A DNA stretch of 9,222 nucleotides from Gemmatimonadota bacterium. Its GTDB lineage: Bacteria > Latescibacterota > UBA2968 > UBA8231. Below, one piece after another: positions 1 to 6,269 of this stretch. Within the stretch, counting starts at the first letter, position 1, and the number at the start of each line of letters is the position of its first letter. Location: the NCBI GenBank assembly GCA_028875335.1, contig JAPPEF010000376.1, positions 1 through 9,222 on the forward strand, given 5' to 3'. The notes under the pieces are model-generated. The model had not been told where the DNA came from, did no database searches, and saw nothing but the letters and a program-made list of their open reading frames with translations. The position numbers and the translations under genes were made by a program.

Positions 1-895
1 CGACCTGCTCGGCCACCTGCAGGGCGACGTTGGCTTGGGCTTCCTTGGTGGAGGCCGCCAAGTGCGGCGTGCAGATCACGCGGTCGTCAACCAAGAGGTC
101 CACGAGGGTCGGCGGCTCCTCCTCAAAGACGTCTAAGGCGGCACCGGCGACCTTACCCGAGTTCAAGCCGAGCAGGAGGGCGGCTTCGTCAACGATGCCG
201 CCGCGGGCGCAGTTGATTAGATAAACCCCGTCTTTGCACTGAGCAATCTCGGCATCGGAAATCAGGTGCCGGGTCTGGTCGCTGAGATGGGTGTGGACGG
301 TGATGAAATCTGCGGTAGCGTAGATTTCGTCGAGGGATGTTAGATGCGCGCCGTAGGAGAGGGCCATCTCTTGGCCGATATAGGGATCGTAGCCGAGGAC
401 CTGCATGTGAAAGGCCGCGGCGCGCGCGGCCACCTCCCTCCCCACTCGGCCCAAGCCGACCACGGCGAGGGTCTTGCCGGCTAGCTCGACGCCGACGAAT
501 TGGTTGCGTTCCCACAGCCCCTTTTTAAGCGAGGACGTCGCCTGCGGGATGTGCCGCGCAAGGGAGGCTATGAGCGCAAAGGTGTGCTCGGCGGTTGATA
601 GGGAATTGCCACCCGGAGTGTTCATGACGATGACGCCGTGGCGCGTTGCCGCCTCTACGTCGATGTTGTCGAATCCCGTGCCAGCGCGGCCAATGACCCG
701 GAGGCGTGACGCGGCGGCGAGCACCTCGGCCGTCACCGTGGTCGCGCTGCGCACGACAAGTCCCTCGTAGTTGCCGATGCAGTCTAGGAGCGCACTTGGC
801 GACAATCCACTGCGCACATCTACTGCGATCCCATCATTGGCTTCGAGAATCTCGACGCAGCGAGGGTCCATCTTGTCGCTGATCAGTACTTTCAA
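1..895 (-). CDS. serA: D-3-phosphoglycerate dehydrogenase, 3' end cut by window
   Basis: Cytosolic enzyme that oxidises 3-phosphoglycerate to 3-phosphohydroxypyruvate with NAD+, the first step of serine synthesis. The 298 residues visible cover the substrate- and NAD-binding domains of the D-2-hydroxyacid dehydrogenase family. The Rossmann GxGxxG is at 147-152 (GLGRVG), and the NAD-ribose-binding Asp follows at D170 (GYDP). The catalytic set is R231 (NCARGG), E260 (DVFEEEP) and H278 (TPHLA). The 18-residue E-to-H spacing is the one I recall for the long, ACT-containing enzymes rather than the 410-residue E. coli form. That part would lie outside the window, so it is inference. The start is a TTG, chosen because an AGAGG motif lies 5 nt upstream and the first residues (KVLISDKMD) match the family N-terminus. 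It begins 10 nt after engB and is probably co-transcribed with it. A related 2-hydroxyacid dehydrogenase is possible, but the SerA-like motifs make this call firm. Confidence 0.95.
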   Translation of the reverse strand, partial: MKVLISDKMDPRCVEILEANDGIAVDVRSGLSPSALLDCIGNYEGLVVRSATTVTAEVLAAASRLRVIGRAGTGFDNIDVEAATRHGVIVMNTPGGNSLSTAEHTFALIASLARHIPQATSSLKKGLWERNQFVGVELAGKTLAVVGLGRVGREVAARAAAFHMQVLGYDPYIGQEMALSYGAHLTSLDEIYATADFITVHTHLSDQTRHLISDAEIAQCKDGVYLINCARGGIVDEAALLLGLNSGKVAGAALDVFEEEPPTLVDLLVDDRVICTPHLAASTKEAQANVALQVAEQV

Positions 896-900
896 ATGGT

Positions 901-904
901 CCTC
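901..904 (-). promoter_or_regulatory. Shine-Dalgarno site of serA (decides TTG start)
   Basis: GAGG, preceded by AAA, lies directly after the engB stop and 5 nt before the TTG taken as the serA start. No in-frame ATG or GTG lies near the expected N-terminus, so this site supports the TTG. The spacing is at the short end of the usual range. Confidence 0.6.
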
Positions 905-905
905 T

Positions 906-1499
906 TTAGGTTGCGTTGCCCACTAGCGCCTCGGCGATCCACCCTGTAATGTCGTCCTGCCCGCGGCCATTGACGGCCGAGAAGGGTACAAAGGAAAGGC
1001 CGGCGAGGGATCCTTGGGCATCGAGCTGGTCGAACAGGTGTTGCAGCTTGTTGCGCGACAGTTTATCTGCTTTGGTAAAGACCAGCAGGAAGGGCTTATC
1101 GAGGGTGCGCAAATGGTCAATCATCTGCCGATCCAAATCGGTGGGACCGCGCCGGGCATCGACGAGTTGCAACACTGCGCACAGCGCTTCGCGATTGGCC
1201 ATGTAGCTGTGGATGAGCTGGCCGAGCTGTAAGCGCAAGCCCACGCCGCCGCGCACGTACCCGTAGCCAGGCAGATCAACCAAGTAGAACTGCCCGTTGG
1301 CCAGATAGTAGTTCAACTGCTGGGTCTTGCCGGGTACCGTGCTGGTACGCGCCAGCTTCTTGCGCTGTACCAACCTGTTGATCAGCGAGGACTTGCCGAC
1401 GTTGGAACGGCCCACTAAGGCGATTTCGGGCAAGCCGTCCTTGGGCAGATCGGCCGTGCGGACGGCACCAATTTTGAATTCGACAGAGGAAAAGCGCAT
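906..1499 (-). CDS. engB: Ribosome biogenesis GTPase EngB (YsxC/YihA family)
   Basis: Small TRAFAC-class GTPase needed for a late step of 50S subunit assembly; essential in several bacteria. At 197 aa it is the usual family length. G1 is GRSNVGKS at 30-37, followed by the family-typical region ARTSTVPGKTQ (50-60) with the G2 threonine. G3 is DLPG (75-78), G4 is TKAD (142-145) and G5 is around FSAVNG (173-178). The frame stays open upstream to 1565, but those 22 codons overlap the end of clpX. The ATG at 1499 gives the normal N-terminus (MRFSSVEFKIGAV) and lies 16 nt after the clpX stop. No clear Shine-Dalgarno precedes it, so coupling to clpX translation is likely. The switch II stretch after GYGY (VRGGVGLRLQLG, 82-93) lacks the charged residues and tryptophan usual there. 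In Bacillus subtilis the homologue also sits downstream of tig-clpX, with lon genes between; lon is absent here. Confidence 0.96.
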   Translation of the reverse strand: MRFSSVEFKIGAVRTADLPKDGLPEIALVGRSNVGKSSLINRLVQRKKLARTSTVPGKTQQLNYYLANGQFYLVDLPGYGYVRGGVGLRLQLGQLIHSYMANREALCAVLQLVDARRGPTDLDRQMIDHLRTLDKPFLLVFTKADKLSRNKLQHLFDQLDAQGSLAGLSFVPFSAVNGRGQDDITGWIAEALVGNAT

Positions 1500-1515
1500 C
1501 GCCGGGGCTTGGAGA

Positions 1516-2766
1516 TTAGGCGCGTTTGCGCCGCATCTCTTCGTCTTCGCTGCTATACTGCTCAATCCCGCGCTCGATCATCTCGCCCGTAACTTGCAGA
1601 CGCGTCACGCCCTCCTGAGAGGGAATATCGAACATGATATCCATCATGGCCTGCTCCAGAACGGAGCGCAGGCCGCGAGCCCCCGTGCCCTTGTGAACGG
1701 TCAGGGCCACGATCTTGCGCAGGGCCTCCTCGGTGAACTCGACCTCGACCCCGTCCATGGCGAAGAGCCGTTGCGACTGCTTGATGATGGCGTCGTGCGG
1801 CTCGGTGAGGATGCGGAACAAGTCATCCTCGGCGAGAGAGTCCATGGTAGTGATGACCGGTACGCGGCCAACAAATTCGGGAATCATGCCGTAGGCGAGC
1901 AGATCTTCGGGCTGCACCAGCGGCAATACGTCTGGGGGGTCGGAGTTGTGCTCGTCGTCGCTGTCGGCCCCAAAGCCCATGGTGCGCTTGCCGACCCGTT
2001 GGCTGATGACCTTGTCTAGCCCCTCGAAGGCTCCGCCACAGACAAAAAGAATGTTGCGGGTATCCATCTGGATCATCGGCTGCTCAGGGTGCTTGCGGCC
2101 CCCCTTGGGCGGGATATTGGCAGTGGTGCCTTCCAAAATTTTGAGCAGTGCTTGCTGCACGCCTTCGCCCGACACGTCGCGGCCGACCGAAGGCGTGGCA
2201 CTCTTGCGGGCAATTTTGTCAACCTCGTCGAGATAGAGGATGCCCCTTTCGGCGCGGGGCACATCGTAATCGGCTGCTTGCAAAAGGCCCACGAGGATGT
2301 TTTCCACGTCCTCGCCCACGTAGCCGGCCTCGGTGAGAATGGTCGCGTCGGCAATGGAGAAGGGAACTTGCAGGAATTTTGCGAGAGTTTTGGCCAGTTC
2401 GGTCTTGCCGGTGCCGGTGGGGCCGATGAGCATTACGTTGCTTTTTTCAAGCTCCACCTCGTCTAAGTCAACTTTGGTGCGAATGCGCTTGTAGTGGTTG
2501 TACACGGCGACCGCGAGGATTTTCTTGGCCCGCTCTTGGGCGATCACGTATTCGTCGAGAAAATCCTTGATTTGGCCCGGCTTGGGCATCTCTGCGGTCT
2601 CCCAGGGGAGGGTCTTTTGCCGCTCTTCGGCCAGTACGTCGCTGCACAGCTTGACGCACTCGTTGCAGATGTGGACCTGGGGGCCGGTTATGATCTTGTC
2701 AACTTGGCTGTCACTGCGCCCGCAGAACGAGCAGCGCGGATCGCTTTTGGGGGGCCGACGGCGCAA
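1516..2766 (-). CDS. clpX: ATP-dependent Clp protease ATP-binding subunit ClpX
   Basis: Hexameric AAA+ unfoldase that recognises tagged proteins, unfolds them and feeds them into ClpP. The 416 aa match the family length. The N-terminal zinc-binding domain has C12, C15, C34 and C37. Walker A is GPTGTGKT (115-122), pore loop 1 is GYVG (148-151), and Walker B is around LYLDE (177-181). The RKH pore-entrance motif is at 224-226, the arginine-finger region is EFVGR (R301), and sensor 2 is GARGLR (362-367). The ClpP-docking tripeptide, IGF in well-studied ClpX, reads MGF (263-265), followed by an acidic stretch (269-272). The start is TTG at 2766: no ATG or GTG lies near the expected N-terminus, and AGGAG sits 6 nt upstream, overlapping the clpP stop. 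The gap to clpP is 9 nt, consistent with balanced expression of both subunits. Confidence 0.98.
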   Translation of the reverse strand: MRRRPPKSDPRCSFCGRSDSQVDKIITGPQVHICNECVKLCSDVLAEERQKTLPWETAEMPKPGQIKDFLDEYVIAQERAKKILAVAVYNHYKRIRTKVDLDEVELEKSNVMLIGPTGTGKTELAKTLAKFLQVPFSIADATILTEAGYVGEDVENILVGLLQAADYDVPRAERGILYLDEVDKIARKSATPSVGRDVSGEGVQQALLKILEGTTANIPPKGGRKHPEQPMIQMDTRNILFVCGGAFEGLDKVISQRVGKRTMGFGADSDDEHNSDPPDVLPLVQPEDLLAYGMIPEFVGRVPVITTMDSLAEDDLFRILTEPHDAIIKQSQRLFAMDGVEVEFTEEALRKIVALTVHKGTGARGLRSVLEQAMMDIMFDIPSQEGVTRLQVTGEMIERGIEQYSSEDEEMRRKRA

Positions 2767-2772
2767 AATAGG

Positions 2773-2777
2773 CTCCT
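2773..2777 (-). promoter_or_regulatory. Shine-Dalgarno site of clpX (decides TTG start)
   Basis: AGGAG overlaps the clpP stop codon TAG (2776-2778) and lies 6 nt before the clpX TTG codon. It is the strongest ribosome-binding site in the window. It fixes the TTG as the start and suggests clpP-to-clpX translational coupling. Confidence 0.8.
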
Positions 2778-3384
2778 ATGCTGAGGAAGGGACTACCTCG
2801 ACGCGAGATGGGGCGATGATCTCGTCGATGATGCCGTATTCGACGGCTGCTGCGGCCGACATGAAGAAGTCGCGCTCGGTGTCTTGCTCGATGCGCTCTA
2901 GTGGCTGCCCGGTACACTCAACTAATACCTCGTTGATCTGCTGGCGCATGGCGATGATCTCGCGGGCGTGGATTTCCATATCGGCCGCTTGACCGCCGAT
3001 CCCCCCCATGGGCTGGTGCAGTAAGACGCGGGCGTTGGGCAGAGCTTGGCGCTTGCCCTTGGTGCCGCCGGCCAATAGCACGGCTCCCATACTGGATGCT
3101 TGGCCGATGCAGATCGTGGATATGTCGGCGGCCACGTATTGCATGGTGTCGTAGATGGCCATGCCCGCCGAGACTAGCCCGCCGGGGGTATTGAGATAGA
3201 GCGCGATGTCTTTTTGGGGATCTTCAGAAGCGAGAAAGAGCATCTGGGCGATGACGAGGTTGGCAATCGCGTCGTTGATCGGAGTGCCCACGAAGATGAT
3301 GCGATCCTTGAGCAGCCGCGAGTAGATGTCGTATGAGCGCTCGCCGCGGCCCGTCTGTTCGATGACCATTGGAATCAGCGACAT
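2776..3384 (-). CDS. clpP: ATP-dependent Clp protease proteolytic subunit ClpP
   Basis: Serine protease that forms the barrel-shaped tetradecamer degrading proteins delivered by ClpX (or ClpA/C). At 202 aa it has the normal length. The catalytic triad is S98 (in GQASSMG), H123 (LLHQP) and D172 (in ERDFF). The N-terminus ([10 protein letters not shown]) resembles the mature end of E. coli ClpP, so there is almost no propeptide, as in Bacillus. The glycine-rich oxyanion-hole segment reads LNTPGGLV (64-71) instead of the common INSPGG, a mild Ser-to-Thr change. All catalytic residues are present, so this is an active ClpP and not a ClpR-like inactive paralogue. The ATG lies 3 nt after the tig stop, with AAGG 8 nt upstream inside the last tig codons. 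Confidence 0.98.
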   Translation of the reverse strand: MSLIPMVIEQTGRGERSYDIYSRLLKDRIIFVGTPINDAIANLVIAQMLFLASEDPQKDIALYLNTPGGLVSAGMAIYDTMQYVAADISTICIGQASSMGAVLLAGGTKGKRQALPNARVLLHQPMGGIGGQAADMEIHAREIIAMRQQINEVLVECTGQPLERIEQDTERDFFMSAAAAVEYGIIDEIIAPSRVEVVPSSA

Positions 3385-3387
3385 GAT

Positions 3388-4638
3388 TTATACCTTTTCC
3401 TCTTTGATGTCAGCTTTGGCGATGAGCAAATCAAAAACCTTTTGGTCTTCCAACTCCCGCCGCAACCCCTCCGCGTTCTGCAAGTCGGAGGGTTGGCCGC
3501 CGGCGCGCTCGGCGGCGAATTGGGCAAACTCCGCGTCCGTCACTTCGACCCCTGCTTGTTGGCGCACGCTTTCGAGCAGTAGATAGCTCTTGAGCTGGCG
3601 CGTGGCTTGGGCGCGCTCTTCGTCGCTGTGGCTGTGGTCGTGATCGTGATCGCGGTCGTGATCGTGGTCGTGACTGGCCTGCTCTCGCTCAAGCGAGTGG
3701 AGGTAGTTCTCGACCATGCTCTCGGGCAGGTCGAAGTCGTTTTTTAGGATGAGCTGGTTGATCAACTCGCTGCGCAGGCGCTGTTGGGCCATGTATTCCC
3801 AGCGCTCTTGGATTTGCCCGCTGAGGTGCTGGCGCAAGTCGTCGAGGGTCTGGAACTGTTCGCCGAGGTCTTTGGCGAACTCATCGTCGAGTTCGGGCAA
3901 AGTGCGCTCGCGCACTTCGTGGGCTGCCACCGCGAAATGAGCGGTCTGGCCGGCGAGCTGTTCGTTAGGCAGATCCTCGCGGTAGGCGAAGCGGACCTTG
4001 CGCTCTTCGCCAGCACTTATGCCGACGAGGGCCTCTTCAAACTCAGGACTAAGGGCATTTTCGTCGCCGATGAGGATGTGGCGCTTCTCGTACTTGTCGC
4101 CAATGACGGGCAAGCCGCTCTCATCGAGTCGCTGCAAATCCGCGACGAGCACATCGCCGTTGGCCAGTGGCCGCTCGACGACTTGTTCGGTGGCGTGGCG
4201 ACGGCGCAGTTCTTCTAGGTGTTCGCCGATTTCCTCGTCGGCCACCTCGTGCACCATGCGAGTGGCGGAGAGGTTTTCGTAGTGTTCGGCTGTAATCTCG
4301 GGCCAGATGTCGAGATCCGCCGTAAACGTTAGGCTTCCCCCTGGCTCGTGGTCGAGTTGGGAGATTTTGGGTGGTGCGGCCGGTCGCAGGCCCGCCTCGC
4401 GCGCGGCCTCTTCTAGCAGCGAGGGGAGGAGATCGCCGAGGACTTCGCCGCGGATGGAACTGCCGAAGCGCGCCTCGACGATCCTGAGCGGCACTTTGCC
4501 CTTGCGGAAGCCTGGGATCTCCAGCCGCTTTTGGTACCGGCGCAGTGCCTTATTGAAGGCGGCATCAATGCGCGCGGCCTCCACTTCAACGGCTAGCTCG
4601 CGCGCCCACTGGCCCTTCTCTGTTACCTGAGTCTTCAC
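3388..4638 (-). CDS. tig: Trigger factor (ribosome-associated chaperone)
   Basis: ATP-independent chaperone that binds near the ribosomal tunnel exit and shields nascent chains. It has 416 aa in three domains. The N-terminal ribosome-binding domain (about 1-115) carries the signature GFRKGK at 43-48. A PPIase-like domain (about 155-245) has lost most aromatic pocket residues. The helical chaperone domain follows (about 246-416). Residues 323-338 are a His-Asp-rich tract with seven histidines, inserted between two helices of the C-terminal domain and unusual for the family. The frame is open to 4743, but that extension reads through the tRNA-Leu gene. The GTG at 4638 gives the canonical start (KTQVTEKG) and has AGGA 9 nt upstream. 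It is the first protein gene after the tRNA and abuts clpP by 3 nt, the common tig-clpP-clpX order. Confidence 0.97.
   Translation of the reverse strand: MKTQVTEKGQWARELAVEVEAARIDAAFNKALRRYQKRLEIPGFRKGKVPLRIVEARFGSSIRGEVLGDLLPSLLEEAAREAGLRPAAPPKISQLDHEPGGSLTFTADLDIWPEITAEHYENLSATRMVHEVADEEIGEHLEELRRRHATEQVVERPLANGDVLVADLQRLDESGLPVIGDKYEKRHILIGDENALSPEFEEALVGISAGEERKVRFAYREDLPNEQLAGQTAHFAVAAHEVRERTLPELDDEFAKDLGEQFQTLDDLRQHLSGQIQERWEYMAQQRLRSELINQLILKNDFDLPESMVENYLHSLEREQASHDHDHDRDHDHDHSHSDEERAQATRQLKSYLLLESVRQQAGVEVTDAEFAQFAAERAGGQPSDLQNAEGLRRELEDQKVFDLLIAKADIKEEKV
3625..3672 (-). repeat. Imperfect CAC-GAY hexanucleotide repeat inside tig
   Basis: The coding strand reads as alternating CAC (His) and GAC/GAT (Asp) codons, giving a run of His-Asp units at tig residues 323-334. 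One CGC (Arg329) interrupts it, a single base from CAC. His-Ser units follow at 335-338. The regular codon pattern suggests expansion by replication slippage. The encoded tract could bind divalent metal, as the His-rich tail of the chaperone SlyD does, but that is only an analogy. Confidence 0.85.
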
Positions 4639-4647
4639 GAAACGCAA

Positions 4648-4651
4648 TCCT
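4648..4651 (-). promoter_or_regulatory. Probable Shine-Dalgarno site of tig (supports GTG start)
   Basis: AGGA is followed 9 nt later by the GTG taken as the tig start. An in-frame TTG begins immediately after AGGA, but it would leave no spacer and is less likely. Confidence 0.55.
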
Positions 4652-4662
4652 ACAAGGCTATG

Positions 4663-4690
4663 GCGCACCGCCGGATCGCAGGCCGTGCGC
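4663..4690 (-). other. Hairpin between tRNA-Leu and tig
   Basis: On the transcribed strand GCGCAC pairs with GTGCGC. After one G-G mismatch, GCC pairs with GGC around an 8-nt loop. There is no following U-run, so it is not a typical intrinsic terminator. It lies in the 61-nt leader between the tRNA 3' end and the tig start. It could stabilise the 5' end left after tRNA processing, or be chance in GC-rich DNA. Confidence 0.3.
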
Positions 4691-4699
4691 TCGTTTTCA

Positions 4700-4786
4700 T
4701 GGTGCGAAAGGGGGGACTCGAACCCCCATGCCCTTTCGGGCACTAGATCCTAAATCTAGCGCGTCTACCAGTTCCGCCACTTTCGC
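4700..4786 (-). tRNA. tRNA-Leu (anticodon UAG), CCA encoded
   Basis: The 87-nt class II tRNA folds completely. The acceptor stem is GCGAAAG with CTTTCGC. The D-arm carries the leucine-like AACTGGTAGACGC stretch. The anticodon stem CTAGA/TCTAG encloses loop TTTAGGA, with anticodon TAG at 4750-4752. The long variable arm is TGCCC-GAAA-GGGCA, and the T-arm is GGGGG TTCGAGT CCCCC. The discriminator base is A, followed by a genomic CCA (4700-4702). UAG reads CUA and, with wobble, other CUN leucine codons. It lies 61 nt upstream of tig and 93 nt downstream of glyS, with its own promoter. No terminator is visible after it, so tig is probably co-transcribed and released by RNase P and 3' processing. 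Confidence 0.98.
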
Positions 4787-4853
4787 TACACTGGATACAG
4801 CATCGCAATGCGAAGATTTGCAGCTAGGGAGGGTTATATCCCAAGCGCGAAGG
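4787..4853 (-). other. Leader between promoter and tRNA-Leu
   Basis: Most of these 67 nt would be transcribed as a 5' leader removed by RNase P. I see no rho-independent terminator for the upstream glyS operon, no ORF and no riboswitch-like structure. A second -10-like TATAAC (4833-4838) lacks a -35 partner. A short palindrome, TCGCA/TGCGA around one base (4803-4813), is too small to name. Confidence 0.4.
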
Positions 4854-4883
4854 ATAATATCAGGATTTATACTACCGGGTCAA
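4854..4883 (-). promoter_or_regulatory. Sigma-70-type promoter upstream of tRNA-Leu
   Basis: The -35 box TTGACC (4878-4883) and -10 box TATTAT (4854-4859) are separated by 18 nt in the only sizeable non-coding gap, and the local sequence is AT-richer than the genes around it. Transcription would start near 4847, about 60 nt before the mature tRNA. The -35 box overlaps the glyS stop codon (4880-4882). No terminator separates it from tig, so it may drive tRNA-Leu, tig, clpP, clpX, engB and serA. Confidence 0.7.
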
Positions 4884-6253
4884 GGGATTTGCCAAGCGTC
4901 CATGCCACTCTCAAGGTGGGCGCGCAACTCAGCTATGGGCACCCGCTCTTGGGCCATGGTGTCGCGAGCGCGCACGGTAACAGTCTGGTCCTCTAGGGTG
5001 TCCGAATCAACCGTTAGGCAAAACGGCGTCCCCACTTCGTCCATGCGCCGGTAGCGGCGGCCGATCGCGCCGCCCTCGTCGTAGAAAACCCGCATGTAAG
5101 GCCGGAGATCCTCGGTGATTTGCCGGGCGATAGCGGGCATGCCGTCGCGCTTGACGAGGGGCAATACCGCCGCTTTGATCGGCGCGATGCGCGGGTGAAA
5201 GCGCATTACCACCCGCGTCTCGCCCTTGACTTCTTCCTCGTGGTATGCCTCGACTAAGCAGGCCATTAGCGTGCGGCTGGCCCCTATTGCGGTCTCTACT
5301 ACGTAGGGCACGAACTTGGTGCGTTGCTCCTCGTCGAAGTACTTGAGCTGTTTGCCCGAAAACGCTTCGTGCTGCGACAGGTCGTAGTCACCGCGATTGT
5401 GGATGCCTTCGATCTCACCCGGACCAAAGGGAAATTCGTACTGGATGTCGAAGGCGGCGCGGGCATAGTGAGCCAGTTCGTCGCCCTGGTGTTCGCGCCA
5501 GCTCAGCTTGTGCTCGGGTAGGCCAATTTGCGCGAACCACTTCCAGCGCTCCTCGCGCCAATAGTCAAACCACTCGTCTTGAGTGCCCGGTGCGACGAAG
5601 TACTGCATCTCCATCTGCTCGAATTCCCGAGTGCGGAAGAGAAAGTTCTTGGTGTTGATCTCGTTGCGGAATGCCTTGCCAATCTGGGCGATGCCGAAAG
5701 GCAATTTCTGGCGCGTCGCCGCCTGTACGTTGAGGTAGTTGACGAAGATGCCTTGGGCCGTCTCCGGGCGGAGAAAGACGCGCGCACTGTCGTCCTCGAG
5801 CGGGCCGACGAAGGTCTTGAACATCAGGTTGAATTGCCGCGGGTCGCTCAGTTCGTTGCCCTTGGGACTTTTGATGTTGCGCTCGCGCAGCAGCGCTCCC
5901 ATTTCATCGGCGCTCAGGCCCGCTACGTCGATGCCGTTTTCTTCGAGGAGTTGGTCGAGCCGAAAGCGCTCGTTGGTCTTGCGGTCTTCGACCATGGGGT
6001 CGGTAAAACTATCGACGTGGCCCGATGCCTCCCACACCCGCTGATTCATGAGGATGCTGGCGTCGATGCCCTCTATGTCCTCTCGGTAGGTCATGGCCTT
6101 CCACCAGGCCTCTTTGATGTTGCGCAACAGCTCGACGCCCAAAGGGCCGTAATCCCAGCAGCCGTTGAGGCCACCGTAGATTTCCGAGCTTTGGAAGATG
6201 AAGCCTTTGCGTTTGCATAGGGATACTAGTTTTTCCATTGCGTCGTCGGACAT
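4880..6253 (-). CDS. glyS: Glycyl-tRNA synthetase, single-chain alpha2 type
   Basis: Class II aminoacyl-tRNA synthetase that charges tRNA-Gly with glycine. At 457 aa it is the homodimeric eukaryote/archaea-like type also found in actinobacteria, Bacteroidetes, Thermus and mycoplasmas, not the GlyQ/GlyS alpha2beta2 enzyme. Class-typical segments run in order: GFIFQSSEIYGG near the N-terminus (17-28), LRPETAQGIF (161-170), motif 2 with FRNEI (195-199) and FLFRTREFEQMEM (204-216), and motif 3 around GASRTLMA (324-331). The anticodon-binding domain follows from about 355, with GAIGRRYRRMDE (395-406) and DTMAQERV (431-438). The ATG at 6253 is preferred to an in-frame upstream start at 6301, which would overlap recO. 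It has GGAG 6 nt upstream and gives the usual short N-terminus. It follows recO by 16 nt. The stop codon overlaps the -35 box of the next promoter. Confidence 0.97.
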   Translation of the reverse strand: MSDDAMEKLVSLCKRKGFIFQSSEIYGGLNGCWDYGPLGVELLRNIKEAWWKAMTYREDIEGIDASILMNQRVWEASGHVDSFTDPMVEDRKTNERFRLDQLLEENGIDVAGLSADEMGALLRERNIKSPKGNELSDPRQFNLMFKTFVGPLEDDSARVFLRPETAQGIFVNYLNVQAATRQKLPFGIAQIGKAFRNEINTKNFLFRTREFEQMEMQYFVAPGTQDEWFDYWREERWKWFAQIGLPEHKLSWREHQGDELAHYARAAFDIQYEFPFGPGEIEGIHNRGDYDLSQHEAFSGKQLKYFDEEQRTKFVPYVVETAIGASRTLMACLVEAYHEEEVKGETRVVMRFHPRIAPIKAAVLPLVKRDGMPAIARQITEDLRPYMRVFYDEGGAIGRRYRRMDEVGTPFCLTVDSDTLEDQTVTVRARDTMAQERVPIAELRAHLESGMDAWQIP

Positions 6254-6259
6254 GAAAAT

Positions 6260-6263
6260 CTCC
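6260..6263 (-). promoter_or_regulatory. Shine-Dalgarno site of glyS
   Basis: GGAG stands 6 nt before the ATG at 6253, in the 16-nt gap after the recO stop. It selects this ATG over the longer in-frame alternative inside recO. Confidence 0.75.
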
Positions 6264-6269
6264 AATACG

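Noticed and set aside
189..515. 108-codon minus-strand frame inside serA
   Set aside because: It is a shifted frame of serA. The serA frame itself carries all the catalytic motifs.
1327..2019. Plus-strand open frame of 230 codons opposite clpX
   Set aside because: It lies antisense to the strongly conserved clpX and engB sequences and has no recognisable domain. Long antisense frames are expected in GC-rich coding DNA.
4639..4743. N-terminal extension of trigger factor to an ATG at 4743
   Set aside because: The extra residues come from translating the tRNA-Leu gene and its spacer. Family homology begins at the GTG at 4638.
4803..4813. 11-nt palindrome TCGCA-N-TGCGA upstream of tRNA-Leu, considered as an operator
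   Set aside because: Too short, not placed over the promoter, and not repeated elsewhere in the gap. It is likely chance.
4787..4879. Search for a terminator after glyS
   Set aside because: No GC-rich stem followed by a T-run on the transcribed strand. The short GGG/CCC pair near 4831-4843 is too weak.
5528..6220. Plus-strand open frame of 230 codons opposite glyS
   Set aside because: Antisense shadow of glyS with no ribosome-binding site or recognisable motif.
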